Origin: Protonemura montana
Taxonomy: Eukaryota > Arthropoda > Insecta > Plecoptera > Nemouridae
Assembly (NCBI GenBank): GCA_947568835.1
Contig: OX387606.1
Coordinates: 20,809,225 to 20,873,224 of the forward strand
Direction of reading: 5' to 3'
DNA: 64,000 nucleotides
The position numbers were made by a program, and so were the translations under genes. Numbering within the stretch: the stretch's first letter is position 1; the number at the start of each line of letters is the position of its first letter. The notes under the pieces were generated by a model, which searched no databases, was not told the DNA's origin, and was given only the letters and a program-made list of their open reading frames with translations. Shown here piece after piece: positions 11,383 to 22,015 of this stretch.

Positions 11383-11942
11383 GTCTATTAAAGTAAAATT
11401 CTGCGCTTTGTTGTCGCAGTTTAGCAAGTCAATCTCAACAGAGCGAGTCTGATACTCACCACAACATTCACCCACAGCTCTGAACCACTTCACCAAACCA
11501 ATTTGTGATTAGAATAATTCCCTCGATATTTAGCTGAGCTAAAAACAAATGGTTTAAACATTTTACACCAACTGGCAGCCCGGGTGGTTTAGTTTAAACT
11601 TGTTTCATCTCGCGGTACATAATCTGAACTGCTGCTGCCATCTAGCAACAAATTGTGACACTTTTAGGAAATAATTTAAGTGTAAAAATTTGCTACTAGA
11701 TGACAGAAGCGTTCAGAATTAGATACAAATGCTTACTAAGCCGAGATGATAAGCGATCCATACTCTCTCAAAGGATACTTTTCTTATATCTTCAATTTGG
11801 CCTGAAATTAAAGCGAAGTATTTTTCCACGCAAGGAATTTCAATAGAGATATAATTTTAGTAGGAATCGAGTGCAAACACCAGTTTTTCTCTCATGTTAA
11901 AACTGGGGGAGTTTTTCAAGTTTGCTTTCAAGTTTGGAAGCC
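11383..11942. other. Unassigned sequence left of the foldback element
   Basis: No clear gene. Its last bases (11943-11950) are the target sequence duplicated by the foldback element. Confidence 0.35.
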
Positions 11943-11950
11943 CTGCTTGA
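11943..11950 (+). repeat. Left 8-bp target-site duplication (CTGCTTGA)
   Basis: CTGCTTGA immediately precedes the left terminus of the foldback element, and the identical 8 bases immediately follow the right terminus at 16343-16350. Confidence 0.85.
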
Positions 11951-12106
11951 ACCAACGTGAAGTGCGCCCGGAAAGTGCGCCCGCGGCCCGGTAAACGGGC
12001 CCGGGAATCATCTCGACATAACGCAGCAAAAAGAAACACCATCAAAACAAGACTCGGAAAATAAAAAGGAACAGAAATTCATTTCTACGAACTTTTCAAC
12101 AATCCC

Positions 12107-14565
12107 TGACATGTACAAGAACCAAAATTGCACAAAATGTGGCCCTCATTATTGCCAACAATATCCTGCGTTCAGATCGCTTTGTACACATCTCGTTCCA
12201 GCGCAACAATGGTCAACAATAAAAATCATTATGCAAATTTCTTACAAATCCCTGACATGTACAAGCACCAATATTGCACAAAATGTGGCCCTCATTATTG
12301 CCAACAATATCCTGCGTTCAGATCGCTTTGTACACATCTCGTTCCAGCGCAACAATGGTCAACAATAAAAATCAATTATGCAAATTTCTTACAAATCCCT
12401 GATATGTACAAGCACCAAAATTGCACAAAATGTGGCCCTTGTTATTGCCAACAATATCCTGCGTTCAGATCACTTTGTACACATCTCGTTTCAGCGCAAC
12501 AATGGTCAACAATACAAATCAATTATGCAAATTCCTTACAAATCCCTGATATGTACAAGCACCAAAATTGCACAAAATGTGGCCCCTATTATTGCCAACA
12601 ATATCCTGCGTTCAGATCGCTTTGTACACATCTCGTTCCAGCGCAACAATGGTCAACAATAAAAATCAATTATGCAAATTTCTTACAAATCCCTGATATG
12701 TACAAGCACCAAAATTGCACAAAATGTGGCCCTTGTTATTGCCAACAATATCCTGCGTTCAGATCGCTTTGTACACATCTCTTTCCAGCGCAACAATGGT
12801 CAACAATAAAAATCAATTATGCAAATTTCTTACAAATCCCTGATATGTACAAGCACCGAAATTGCACAAAATGTGGCCCTTGTTATTGCCAACAATATCC
12901 TGCGTTCAGATCGCTTTGTACACATCTCGTTCCAGCGCAACAATGGTCAACAATAAAAATCAATTATGCAAATTTCTTACAAATCCCTGATATGTACAAG
13001 CACCAAAATTGCACAAAATGTGGCCCCTATTATTGCCACCAATATCCTGCGTTCAGATCGCTTTGTACACATCTCGTTCTAGCGCAACAATGGTCAACAA
13101 TAAAAATCAATTATGCAAATTTCTTACAAATCCCTGATATGTACAAGCACCAAAATTGCACAAAATGTGGCCCTTGTTATTGCCAACAATATCCTGCGTT
13201 CAGATCACTTTGTACACATCTCGTTTCAGCGCAACAATGGTCAACAATACAAATCAATTATGCAAATTCCTTACAAATCCCTGATATGTACAAGCACCAA
13301 AATTGCACAAAATGTGGCCCCTATTATTGCCAACAATATCCTGCGTTCAGATCGCTTTGTACACATCTCGTTCCAGCGCAACAATGGTCAACAATAAAAA
13401 TCAATTATGCAAATTTCTTACAAATCCCTGATATGTACAAGCACCAAAATTGCACAAAATGTGGCCCTTGTTATTGCCAACAATATCCTGCGTTCAGATC
13501 ACTTTGTACACATCTCGTTTCAGCGCAACAATGGTCAACAATACAAATCAATTATGCAAATTCCTTACAAATCCCTGATATGTACAAGCACCAAAATTGC
13601 ACAAAATGTGGCCCCTATTATTGCCAACAATATCCTGCGTTCAGATCGCTTTGTACACATCTCGTTCCAGCGCAACAATGGTCAACAATAAAAATCAATT
13701 ATGCAAATTTCTTACAAATCCCTGATATGTACAAGCACCAAAATTGCACAAAATGTGGCCCTTGTTATTGCCAACAATATCCTGCGTTCAGATCGCTTTG
13801 TACACATCTCTTTCCAGCGCAACAATGGTCAACAATAAAAATCAATTATGCAAATTTCTTACAAATCCCTGATATGTACAAGCACCGAAATTGCACAAAA
13901 TGTGGCCCCTATTATTGCCAACAATATCCTGCGTTCAGATCGCTTTGTACACATCTCGTTCTAACGCAACAATGGTCAACAATAAAAATCAATTATGCAA
14001 ATTTCTTACAAATCCCTGATATGTACAAGCACCAAAATTGCACAAAATGTGGCCCTTGTTATTGCCAACAATATCCTGCGTTCAGATCGCTTTGTACACA
14101 TCTCTTTCCAGCGCAACAATGGTCAACAATAAAAATCAATTATGCAAATTTCTTACAAATCCCTGATATGTACAAGCACCGAAATTGCACAAAATGTGGC
14201 CCCTATTATTGCCAACAATATCCTGCGTTCAGATCGCTTTGTACACATCTCGTTCTAACGCAACAATGGTCAACAATAAAAATCAATTATGCAAATTTCT
14301 TACAAATCCCTGATATGTACAAGCACCGAAATTGCACAAAATGTGGCCCTTGTTATTGCCACCAATATCCTGCGTTCAGATCGCTTTGTACACATCTCGT
14401 TCCAGCGCAACAATGGTCAACAATAAAAATCAATTATGCAAATTTCTTACAAATCCCTGATATGTACAAGCACCAAAATTGCACAAAATGTGGCCCCTAT
14501 TATTGCCAACAATATCATGCGTTCAGATCGCTTTGTACACATCTCGTTCTAGCGCAACAATGGTC
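12107..14565 (+). repeat. Left-arm 147-bp tandem array (about 17 units)
   Basis: About 16.7 copies of a 147-bp unit containing ATGTACAAGCACCAAAATTG. Because 147 is a multiple of three and one frame lacks stops, the array forms an 821-codon open frame (12128-14593) whose 49-residue period reads MYKHQNCTKCGPCYCQQYPA and onward. Higher-order structure is visible: two-unit blocks with identical sequence recur at 12378, 13113 and 13407, which are 5 and 2 units apart. Unit variants differ at a few sites (TTGTTATT versus CTATTATT after TGTGGCC, CACCAAAA versus CACCGAAA). Confidence 0.9.
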
Positions 14566-16190
14566 GTCAGGGATTTGTAAGAAATTTGCATAATTGATTT
14601 TTATTTTTGACCATTGTTGCGCTAGAACGAGATGTGTACAAAGCGATCTGAACGCAGGACATTGTTGGCATTATTAAAGGCCACATTTTGTGCAATTTTG
14701 GTGCTTGTACATATCAGGGATTTGTAAGAAATTTGCATAATTGATTTTTATTGTTGACCATTGTTGCGCTGGAACAAGATGTGTAGAAAGCGATCTGAAC
14801 GCAGGATATTGTTGGCAATAACAAGGGCCACATTTTGTGCAATTTCGGTGCTTGTACATATCAGGGATTTGTAAGAAATATGCATAATTGATTTTTATTG
14901 TTGACCATTGTTGCGTTAGAACGAGATGTGTACAAAGCGATCTGAACGCAGGATATTGTTGGCAATAACAAGGGCCACATTTTGTGCAATTTCGGTGCTT
15001 GTACATATCAGGGATTTGTAAGAAATTTGCATAATTGATTTTTATTGTTGACCATTGTTGCGCTAGAACGAGATGTGTACAAAGCGATCTGAACGCAGGA
15101 TATTGTTGGCAATAACAAGGGCCACATTTTGTGCAATTTTGGTGCTTGTACATATCAGGGATTTGTAAGAAATTTGCATAATTGATTTTTATTGTTGACC
15201 ATTGTTGCGTTAGAACGAGATGTGTACAAAGCGATCTGAACGCAGGATATTGTTGGCATTATTAAAGGCCACATTTTGTGCAATTTTGGTGCTTGTACAT
15301 GTCAGGGATTTGTAAGAAATTTGCATAATTGATTTTTATTGTTGACCATTGTTGCGCTGGAACAAGATGTGTACAAAGCGATCTGAACGCAGGATATTGT
15401 TGGCAATAACAAGGGCCACATTTTGTGCAATTTCGGTGCTTGTACATATCAGGGATTTGTAAGAAATTTGCATAATTGATTGTTATTGTTGACCATTGTT
15501 GCGTTAGAACGAGATGTGTACAAAGCGATCTGAACGCAGGATATTGTTGGCATTATTAAAGGCCACATTTTGTGCAATTTTGGTGCTTGTACATATCAGG
15601 GATTTGTAAGAAATTTGCATAATTGATTTTTATTGTTGACCATTGTTGCGCTGAAACGAGATGTGTACAAAGCGATCTGAACGCAGGATATTGTTGGCAA
15701 TAACAAGGGCCACATTTTGTGCAATTTTGGTGCTTGTACATGTCAGGGATTTGTAAGAAATTTGCATAATTGATTTTTATTGTTGACCATTGTTGCGTTA
15801 GAACGAGATGTGTACAAAGCGATCTGAACGCAGGATATTGTTGGCAATAACAAGGGCCACATTTTGTGCAATTTTGGTGCTTGTACATATCAGGGATTTG
15901 TAAGAAATTTGCATAATTGATTTTTATTGTTGACCATTGTTGCGTTAGAACGAGATGTGTACAAAGCGATCTGAACGCAGGACATTGTTGGCATTATTAA
16001 AGGCCACATTTTGTGCAATTTTGGTGCTTGTACATATCAGGGATTTGTAAGAAATTTGCATAATTGATTTTTATTGTTGACCATTGTTGCGCTGGAACAA
16101 GATGTGTAGAAAGCGATCTGAACGCAGGATATTGTTGGCAATAACAAGGGCCACATTTTGTGCAATTTCGGTGCTTGTACATGGCAGGGA
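14566..16190 (-). repeat. Right-arm 147-bp tandem array (about 11 units, inverted)
   Basis: The same 147-bp unit in reverse orientation. Four units (near 14670, 15257, 15551 and 15992) carry a variant reading GGCCTTTAATAATGCC in unit sense, which puts TAA in the frame that stays open in the left arm. These are spaced 4, 2 and 3 units. The first and last of the four also share the linked variant GTGTAGAAAG, 9 units apart, which suggests block duplication within the arm. Confidence 0.9.
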
Positions 16191-16342
16191 TTGTTGAAAA
16201 GTTCGTAGAAATGAATTTCTGTTCCTTTTTTTTTTCCGAGTCTTGTGTTGATTGTGTTTCTTTTTGCTGCGTTATGTCGAGATGATTCCCGGGCCCGTTT
16301 ACCGGGCCGCGGGCGCACTTTCCGGGCGCACTTCACGTTGGT

Positions 16343-16350
16343 CTGCTTGA
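16343..16350 (+). repeat. Right 8-bp target-site duplication (CTGCTTGA)
   Basis: Exact match of 11943-11950. Removing the element and one copy gives a continuous empty site reading GAAGCCCTGCTTGACGTACT. Confidence 0.85.
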
Positions 16351-17818
16351 CGTACTCAGCGCCGGTGAAATGCTTACTTCACATCAGCATCGCTCATGGG
16401 CTTTCCTGCGTTTCAGTATGTCCAATATTATTTCTAATTACGGTACTATGTCATTTAAGATATTGCCAGTCTGGTTCTACATGTTATATCGAACTATGAG
16501 ATTGATAATTTTATTCTTGTTTGGGTAAGTCTTTTAAAATAGTCCATATTTAATTCAGTAGGGTTATGGGAATAGTTCCTACCTCGTGGCCTAAATCTAT
16601 TTGTTACGTGTAGACCTAAATTCCTTGCCAGGCGAGGGTTTTCTATAGTTATAGGTCCTATGACCTATGGAGGGTGACACAATTCTTAAAGAATCAGGGT
16701 TCTATCGGTGGTAAAACATTCGGAGAACAAGCACCGAATCTTGTGATTGGACGCTAAGTTTCTTTCCACCGACCCGTGCATACATTTCTAGGTTTTAAGT
16801 GAAAGTTGTTTTGCTTTAAGGATACTGCTGATGTCGATTGAATCGTGAGCAAAGTAATAAGATGGGTGGTATCGTCATAAATTCAGCAATGGAGCAAGAT
16901 ATCTTTGTAACTGCCAGCTAGTTTCAGAGACTTGCAATGCGGTCACTAGACTATAAAACTGCAGTCTGCTACAGGTGACTTTTTATGCTTTTTCTGTATT
17001 TTCTATCTGTAATTTATTTTTGTTAAAATTGTCAAGTGCCTGCCTATAAGACTTAATGTTGAATAGAAGGCATTGCCCCTGGCTGACAAGCTTCAGATTG
17101 CAGCTTTATCTGGATGAACTATCAAATATTTTGTCTCTGTCTGTAAGATGATATCTTCTGCTGTCTGGCTGCCACCAACAATGCAGTATCATTGACTGAT
17201 GGCATCAGGGAGACTACTTGGACTTACGCTTAGAATTATTAAGTTACATCCGTAGAAGAATGGACTCGTGTGGGATCTCAACCATTCATGAAAGATTTTA
17301 CCAGTGTCTAAACCAATTGCTCCAAACTAAAGGTACTTGTATTTGTTCCTATTAAAACTATGAGATAATAGTAAAGATAACTGTGAAGGGTTCAGTTTAC
17401 AAGAAAGTCAGTTCCAGAACATCTGGTATCTGGGGAATTAATTGCTGGGTCAAGGAATTGGATAATTATTTAATTCTAGCAGATTTGTACATTTTAAACA
17501 GTGTCTTAGAAATTTCACACCATCTTAGCGTTTCAGATCTTACAATATATCTTTTAACAGCTTCCTAAAACTATTGACATTCTTTGTCACCTGTTCCCAA
17601 TCACTTAAACCCATTCCACTATTCAACATCTGATTTTATAAAATTCCAATACCTTTCCAAATTTTCTGCCCATTAGCGTATATATTCATGTCCAATTTTC
17701 TATCTGTCTGTTAAACCTGCCAAATAAATCATTTTTATGTTTGATCGTAAGGCCTGCGATTTATACAATGTATTTTATGTTTTGGTATTAATTTATCGTT
17801 TGTTTCTATTGCAGCAAA
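16351..17818. other. Unassigned sequence right of the foldback element
   Basis: About 1.5 kb of AT-rich sequence without a convincing exon or repeat. It ends at an acceptor (TTTCTATTGCAG) that begins the coding-like exon at 17816. Confidence 0.4.
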
Positions 17819-18172
17819 CGCAGTCCAAGGATGGCTTCTAGCACCAGCAACACATTGTTGGATGCATTAGGGATTCAAGAACCACCGACTCACTTTGAAT
17901 ACAACTTTAAACAAGGTTAGTTGAAGTTCATACAATTGCTTTGAAACCAACGAGAAGCTGTTGATGTCTGAGTCATGAATTCTTTCTTCTAGATTGCTGT
18001 CAACGGCTGCTGGAGACCTGCTCTTGTGAAAGACCAACAACAGAGACTGTCCCGGAGTTTCCATCAACAAAGCTTGTCATGTCTCCTGAAGGTGAGCAAT
18101 TCAGAGCCATTCTTGACATCTATATTTTAACAAATGTCACTCTTTTTGCCTCAGTTCAGGAATTTTTAGAGC
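17816..18172 (+). other. Unidentified gene fragment: exons at 17816 and 17994
   Basis: Two coding-like exons with good splice sites. The first (about 17816-17917) contains ATG 17833 and MASSTSNTLLDALGIQEPPT, then HFEYNFKQ, with donor CAAG|GTTAGT. The second (about 17994-18091) follows a pyrimidine-rich acceptor and reads in phase DCCQRLLETCSCERPTTETV then STKLVMSPE, with donor GAAG|GTGAGC. A third short exon may start at about 18155 (VQEFLEHALPTRLHAR) and run into the first unit of the 58-bp array. The family is not recognised. The phase agreement across two introns argues for a genuine, at least formerly expressed gene on the + strand, lying within the gap between IR exon 1 (5551) and exon 2 (23705). 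Confidence 0.45.
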
Positions 18173-19879
18173 ATGCACTGCCTACAAGACTGCATGCCAG
18201 GTATGTTTTACAGGCTTACTGTCCAGTCGAATGCACTGCCTATAAGAGTGCATGCCAGGTATGTTTTACAGGCTTACTGTCCAGTCGAATGCACTGCCTA
18301 TAAGAGTGCATGCCAGGTATGTTTTACAGGCTTACTGTCCAGTCGAATGCACTGCCTATAAGAGTGCATGCCAGGTATGTTTTACAGGCTTACTGTCCAG
18401 TCGAATGCACTGCCTATAAGAGTGCATGCCAGGTATGTTTTACAGGCTTACTGTCCAGTCGAATGCACTGCCTATAAGAGTGCATGCCAGGTATGTTTTA
18501 CAGGCTTACTGTCCACTCGAATGCACTGCCTATAAGAGTGCATGCCAGGTATGTTTTACAGGCTTACTGTCCAGTCGAATGCACTGCCTATAAGAGTGCA
18601 TGCCAGGTATGTTTTACAGGCTTACTGTCCAGTCAAATGCACTGCCTATAAGAGTGCATGCCAGGTATGTTTTACAGGCTTACTGTCCAGTCGAATGCAC
18701 TGCCAATAAGAGTGCATGCCAGGTATGTTTTACAGGCTTACTGTCCAGTCGAATGCACTGCCTATAAGAGTGCATGCCAGGTATGTTTTACAGGCTTACT
18801 GTCCAGTCGAATGCACTGCCTATAAGAGTGCATGCCAGGTATGTTTTACAGGCTTACTGTCCACTCGAATGCACTGCCTATAAGAGTGCATGCCAGGTAT
18901 GTTTTACAGGCTTACTGTCCAGTCGAATGCACTGCCTATAAGAGTGCATGCCAGGTATGTTTTACAGGCTTACTGTCCAGTCGAATGCACTGCCTATAAG
19001 AGTGCATGCCAGGTATGTTTTACAGGCTTACTGTCCAGTCGAATGCAATGCCTATAAGAGTGCATGCCAGGTATGTTTTACAGGCTTACTGTCCAGTCGA
19101 ATGCACTGCCTATAAGAGTGCATGCCAGGTATGTTTTACAGGCTTACTGTCCAGTCGAATGCACTGCCTATAAGAGTGCATGCCAGGTATGTTTTACAGG
19201 CTTACTGTCCAGTCAAATGCACTGCCCATAAGAGTGCATGCCAGGTATGTTTACAGGCTTACTGTCCAGTCGAATTCACTGCCTATAAGAGTGCATGCCA
19301 GGTATGTTTTACAGGCTTACTGTCCAGTCGAATGCACTGCCTATAAGAGTGCATGCCAGGTATGTTTTACAGACTTACTGTCCAGTCGAATGCACTGCCT
19401 ATAAGAGTGCATGCCAGGTATGTTTTACAGGCTTACTGTCCAGTCGAATGCACTGCCTAAAAGAGTGCATGCCAGGTATGTTTTACAGGCTTACTGTCCA
19501 GTCAAATGCACTGCCTATAAGAGTGCATGCCAGGTATGTTTTACAGGCTTACTGTCCAGTCGAATGAACTGCCTATAAGAGTGCATGCCAGGTATGTTTT
19601 ACAGGCTTACTGTCCAGTCGAATGCACTGCCTATAAGAGTGCATGCCAGGTATGTTTTACAGGCTGATTGTGCAGTCGAATGCACTGCCTATAAGAGTGC
19701 ATGCCAGGTATGTTTTACAGACTTATTGTGCAGTCGAATGCACTGCCTATAAGAGTGCATGCCAGGTATGTTTTACAAGCTTACTGTCCAGTCGAATGCA
19801 CTGCCTATAAGAGTGCATGCCAGGTATGTTTTACAGGCTTACTGTCCAGTCAAATGCACTGCCTATAAGAGTGCATGCC
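18172..19879 (+). repeat. 58-bp tandem array, about 29 copies
   Basis: Unit GCATGCCAGGTATGTTTTAC followed by AGGCTTACTGTCCAGTCGAA and TGCACTGCCTATAAGAGT (58 bp). Copies are very uniform, with scattered single changes; one near 19250 is a base short. Every unit holds a donor-like CCAG|GTATGT and, 13 nt on, an acceptor-like TTTTACAG|GC. The array starts within or next to a possible exon and ends where a SINE-like element begins. Confidence 0.9.
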
Positions 19880-20010
19880 CTTCTAGGCAAGGTTAGGTTC
19901 ATCATCCCACTCATTCACCAATGCCACTAGACCAGTGCCACATGGATTGTTGTCAAAACAGTGCTATTTTAAATCACAACATGCAGTGTTGCCACCTGTT
20001 AGCTTGCCAG
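19880..20010 (-). repeat. SINE-like element, partial copy
   Basis: Read on the - strand it matches the copy at 40545 through the segments CACTGGTCTA-TGGC, GGTGAATGAGTGGGATGAT, GAACCTAAC and GCCTAGAAGGG, as well as CACTGTTTTGACA upstream. It is truncated where it meets the 58-bp array. Confidence 0.65.
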
Positions 20011-20062
20011 TCTGGCACAGTTGGCTATCCTGACATGTCTAAATGTTTCCCTTATTTTGCAG

Positions 20063-20190
20063 GTTGGTATTCCCTCCCATCTCGGTCCGCTGCACCCAAC
20101 GGAAGAAGAACTTGACTCGGGAAACATCGACCTACGTCAACGCAAGACCAGCAGCTTTGTCCACTTTCCGTCCCTCGGGGAGAAAAGCAA
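20063..20190 (+). other. Unidentified coding-like exon, paralogous to the 7542 exon
   Basis: Preceded by acceptor TTATTTTGCAG and followed by donor AGCAAG|GTTTTT. Two frames are open. The frame beginning G|TTG reads LVFPPISVRCTQRKKNLTRE and lines up with CQFLPPRSRHTQLKKNLRRA of the exon at 7542, with F, P, R, T, Q, K, K, N, L and R at matching positions from the splice site. The other frame reads VGIPSHLGPLHPTEEELDSG. Shared position and residues suggest two copies of one unidentified gene family on either side of the foldback element. Confidence 0.4.
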
Positions 20191-21188
20191 GGTTTTTATT
20201 TTATCACTGTGATCGATTCTCGGCTCTAGAAAAAAAGCATATTTATAAACGAAAATATAACTAAGTTATTTAAAATTAATTTTGACCTTGACCGACTCTG
20301 AATTTCATGAAATTAGCCAAAAACCCCCCATAACTTTTGAACTCTTCGAGTAAAAAAAAAAAAATGCTTTTACCCAAAGCAACATTCTGAACAAGTGAGA
20401 TGTCATGAAATTCCGAGTCGGTCAAGGTCAAGGTCGGTTCTATTTGACATGGAATGACCCGCAAGCTTTGTTAGGAATAAAACAACCGCAGGATAAGGAT
20501 GAAAATGTCACTGTGACAGAGATCTCGGGAAACTGTCAGCTGTTTTTTAGCTTCCTCCAATCAAAAGCACCGGTTAACTGGAATTTTGATTTTGTTTATT
20601 GAACGTAGCGACCCAATAGTTTCCAGGACTGTCTGAAATCCTTGTTGTCTTCTGTTTTCAACTTGAGATGGTTGTTTCGAGAAAACCTCTTTTCAATTTG
20701 TTTTTTGAATGCAAAGCAAAGAAAAAGTAATTTTCCCAACGTTTACCAACATTATTTGTTAGGGTAATTATTTAAGTAAAAGTAATTGTTGATATTTTTG
20801 TGTTTTTTTTTTGTTATCAAAGAAATGTCAGAATTGCTTTCACCCTCGATAAAGTAACAGGCATGAGTTGTAGAACTTTAGGAAAATGAGTTGTTTTCAC
20901 TTAGCATTGAAAAAACCCAGTTGTAGAAAGTTATTGCAAATGTGATTTTGTTGCTGCTTATGATGATGAAATGTATTGCTAAAATATTACGTCCCATTAT
21001 AACAACTCTTATCAAGTAAATATTGTTTTAAAATATTATTAAAATGTACATTTATTTGGGTTTTTTTATCGTTGAGGAAATCGTTATCACGTTGATGAAA
21101 TGTAACGCAACGACTTGCAATAAAAACAAATACTCTTACAAACTGTTTTATTTTTATTTCAAAACGCTTACCCCTTATTCTGTCCGCG
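20191..21188. other. AT-rich unassigned sequence
   Basis: No coding signal seen. It contains a near-perfect 28-bp inverted repeat (20283-20310 with 20403-20430). Confidence 0.4.
20283..20430. repeat. Short hairpin, 28-bp arms
   Basis: TGACCTTGACCGACTCTGAA plus TTTCATGA at 20283-20310 is the reverse complement of 20403-20430 with one mismatch. The loop is 92 nt. It may be the remnant of a small miniature inverted-repeat element; no flanking duplication was identified. Confidence 0.6.

Positions 21189-21233
<45 letters not shown>
21189..21233 (+). repeat. A45 homopolymer
   Basis: Forty-five consecutive A. Its length in the assembly is unlikely to be exact. It lies beside a - strand tRNA-like sequence. 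Confidence 0.8.
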
Positions 21234-21237
<4 letters not shown>

Positions 21238-21260
21238 AGAACTGGAACCAAAACGTAGTT

Positions 21261-21339
21261 TCGACCGTATTCGAACCTAGGATTATAAATCCGTGTGCAG
21301 CACTGAAGCCAGCACTTTACCATTGAGCCACGCTGCCCC
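21261..21339 (-). repeat. tRNA-like sequence 1 of a four-member cluster
   Basis: On the - strand: an A-box-like TGGCTCAATGG and a B-box-like AGGTTCGAAT at tRNA-like spacing, starting GGGGCAGCG. Stems beyond the boxes are imperfect, so a tRNA-derived repeat is likelier than a gene. Confidence 0.4.
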
Positions 21340-21493
21340 GATATTGATCTAGTGGTTTAACTTGTATATGAGGCACTTTGGACTTAGTAAAAAAAAAAAA
21401 AAAATCTTTATCAAAATACTGCTCATTATTTTTCGAGTTCTCCTTCAATGGAAATTTATTTTTAATGAGGTGTTGCAGAAAACAAAACATGAA

Positions 21494-21562
21494 GGTGTCG
21501 GGGATCGAACCCCGAACTCTTCCATCAGAAGACGTAAACCATACCACTGAGCTACATGGACA
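21494..21562 (-). repeat. tRNA-like sequence 2 of a four-member cluster
   Basis: On the - strand: TGTCCATGTAGCTCAGTGG (A box) and CGGGGTTCGATCCCCG (perfect T arm and B box). The 3' acceptor half does not pair well with the 5' half. Confidence 0.45.
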
Positions 21563-21862
21563 CTTGATATGATGGTGATTTATTAGCCAACATAAGATGC
21601 AATTTATCTTTTGTAATGAATTACAGTCGCGACTTGAAGAACAAAAAGCAGATCAGTGAATCCATTCACTCTGAGATTGTCATTCGCTGATGACGATTGC
21701 AACCCAACAAGCCGTGCACACGAGTCGACGTTTTCGAGTTGTCACATGATGATCTCGATGAAACTGACTAGAGATGGAAAGTCATATTGTTGACAGCTGA
21801 ATACACGCACACACACACGCACTATTTGTTACTTACCTTGTGACATAGCTTCGCTGTCAGAT

Positions 21863-21931
21863 GAGTCGGGGATCGAACTGGGGACCCCTCGTACTGAAGA
21901 TGAAGAACATCCCACTCGGCCACATAGCGTC
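21863..21931 (-). repeat. tRNA-like sequence 3 of a four-member cluster
   Basis: On the - strand: GACGCTATGTGGCCGAGTGG, which has a Leu/Ser-type A box, and CAGTTCGATCCCCGACTC (B box). It is short for a type II tRNA. Confidence 0.45.
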
Positions 21932-22015
21932 ATGCAATCAGGAAGGATTTATTAACTAACACGTGGTGTCAATCACTGAAAATTAATTCTATATTCTCTG
22001 ATAAACAAAAAGCGA

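Larger units (their letters stand above)
11951..16342. mobile_element. Foldback-type DNA transposon, non-autonomous, with satellite arms
   Basis: A 4392-bp inverted-repeat element. The outer 155 bp or so of each end are near-identical inverted copies starting ACCAACGTGAAGTGCGCCCG (11951 onward; complement ending at 16342), including a GC-rich part with repeated GTGCGCCCG. Inside, both arms consist of 147-bp tandem units in opposite orientation, switching at about 14565. The left arm is about 2.6 kb and the right about 1.8 kb. A perfect 8-bp duplication flanks the element. No transposase is present. The architecture matches foldback elements (Drosophila FB and Galileo are known examples with long, internally repeated arms). 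The 8-bp duplication fits hAT-type transposases, but the terminal bases do not settle the superfamily. The full inverted match suggests the element is young or that the arms are homogenised. Confidence 0.85.

Noticed and set aside
11857-12045. - strand frame in the left terminal repeat, mirrored at 16245-16499
   Set aside because: It is just the inverted terminal repeat read in both directions and ends where the repeat ends; no transposase motifs.
12128-14593. 821-codon reading frame as a protein-coding gene
   Set aside because: It is produced by a 147-bp tandem repeat whose length is a multiple of three, inside a transposon arm; there is no promoter or splice context, and the opposite arm carries stops in the same frame.
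12107-16190. CRISPR-like array
   Set aside because: Repeats are contiguous with no unique spacers, and the DNA is eukaryotic.
18079-19567. Several 60-90 codon frames rich in Cys and Leu in the 58-bp array
   Set aside because: The unit length (58) is not a multiple of three, so each frame spans only a few units before a stop; they are by-products of the repeat.
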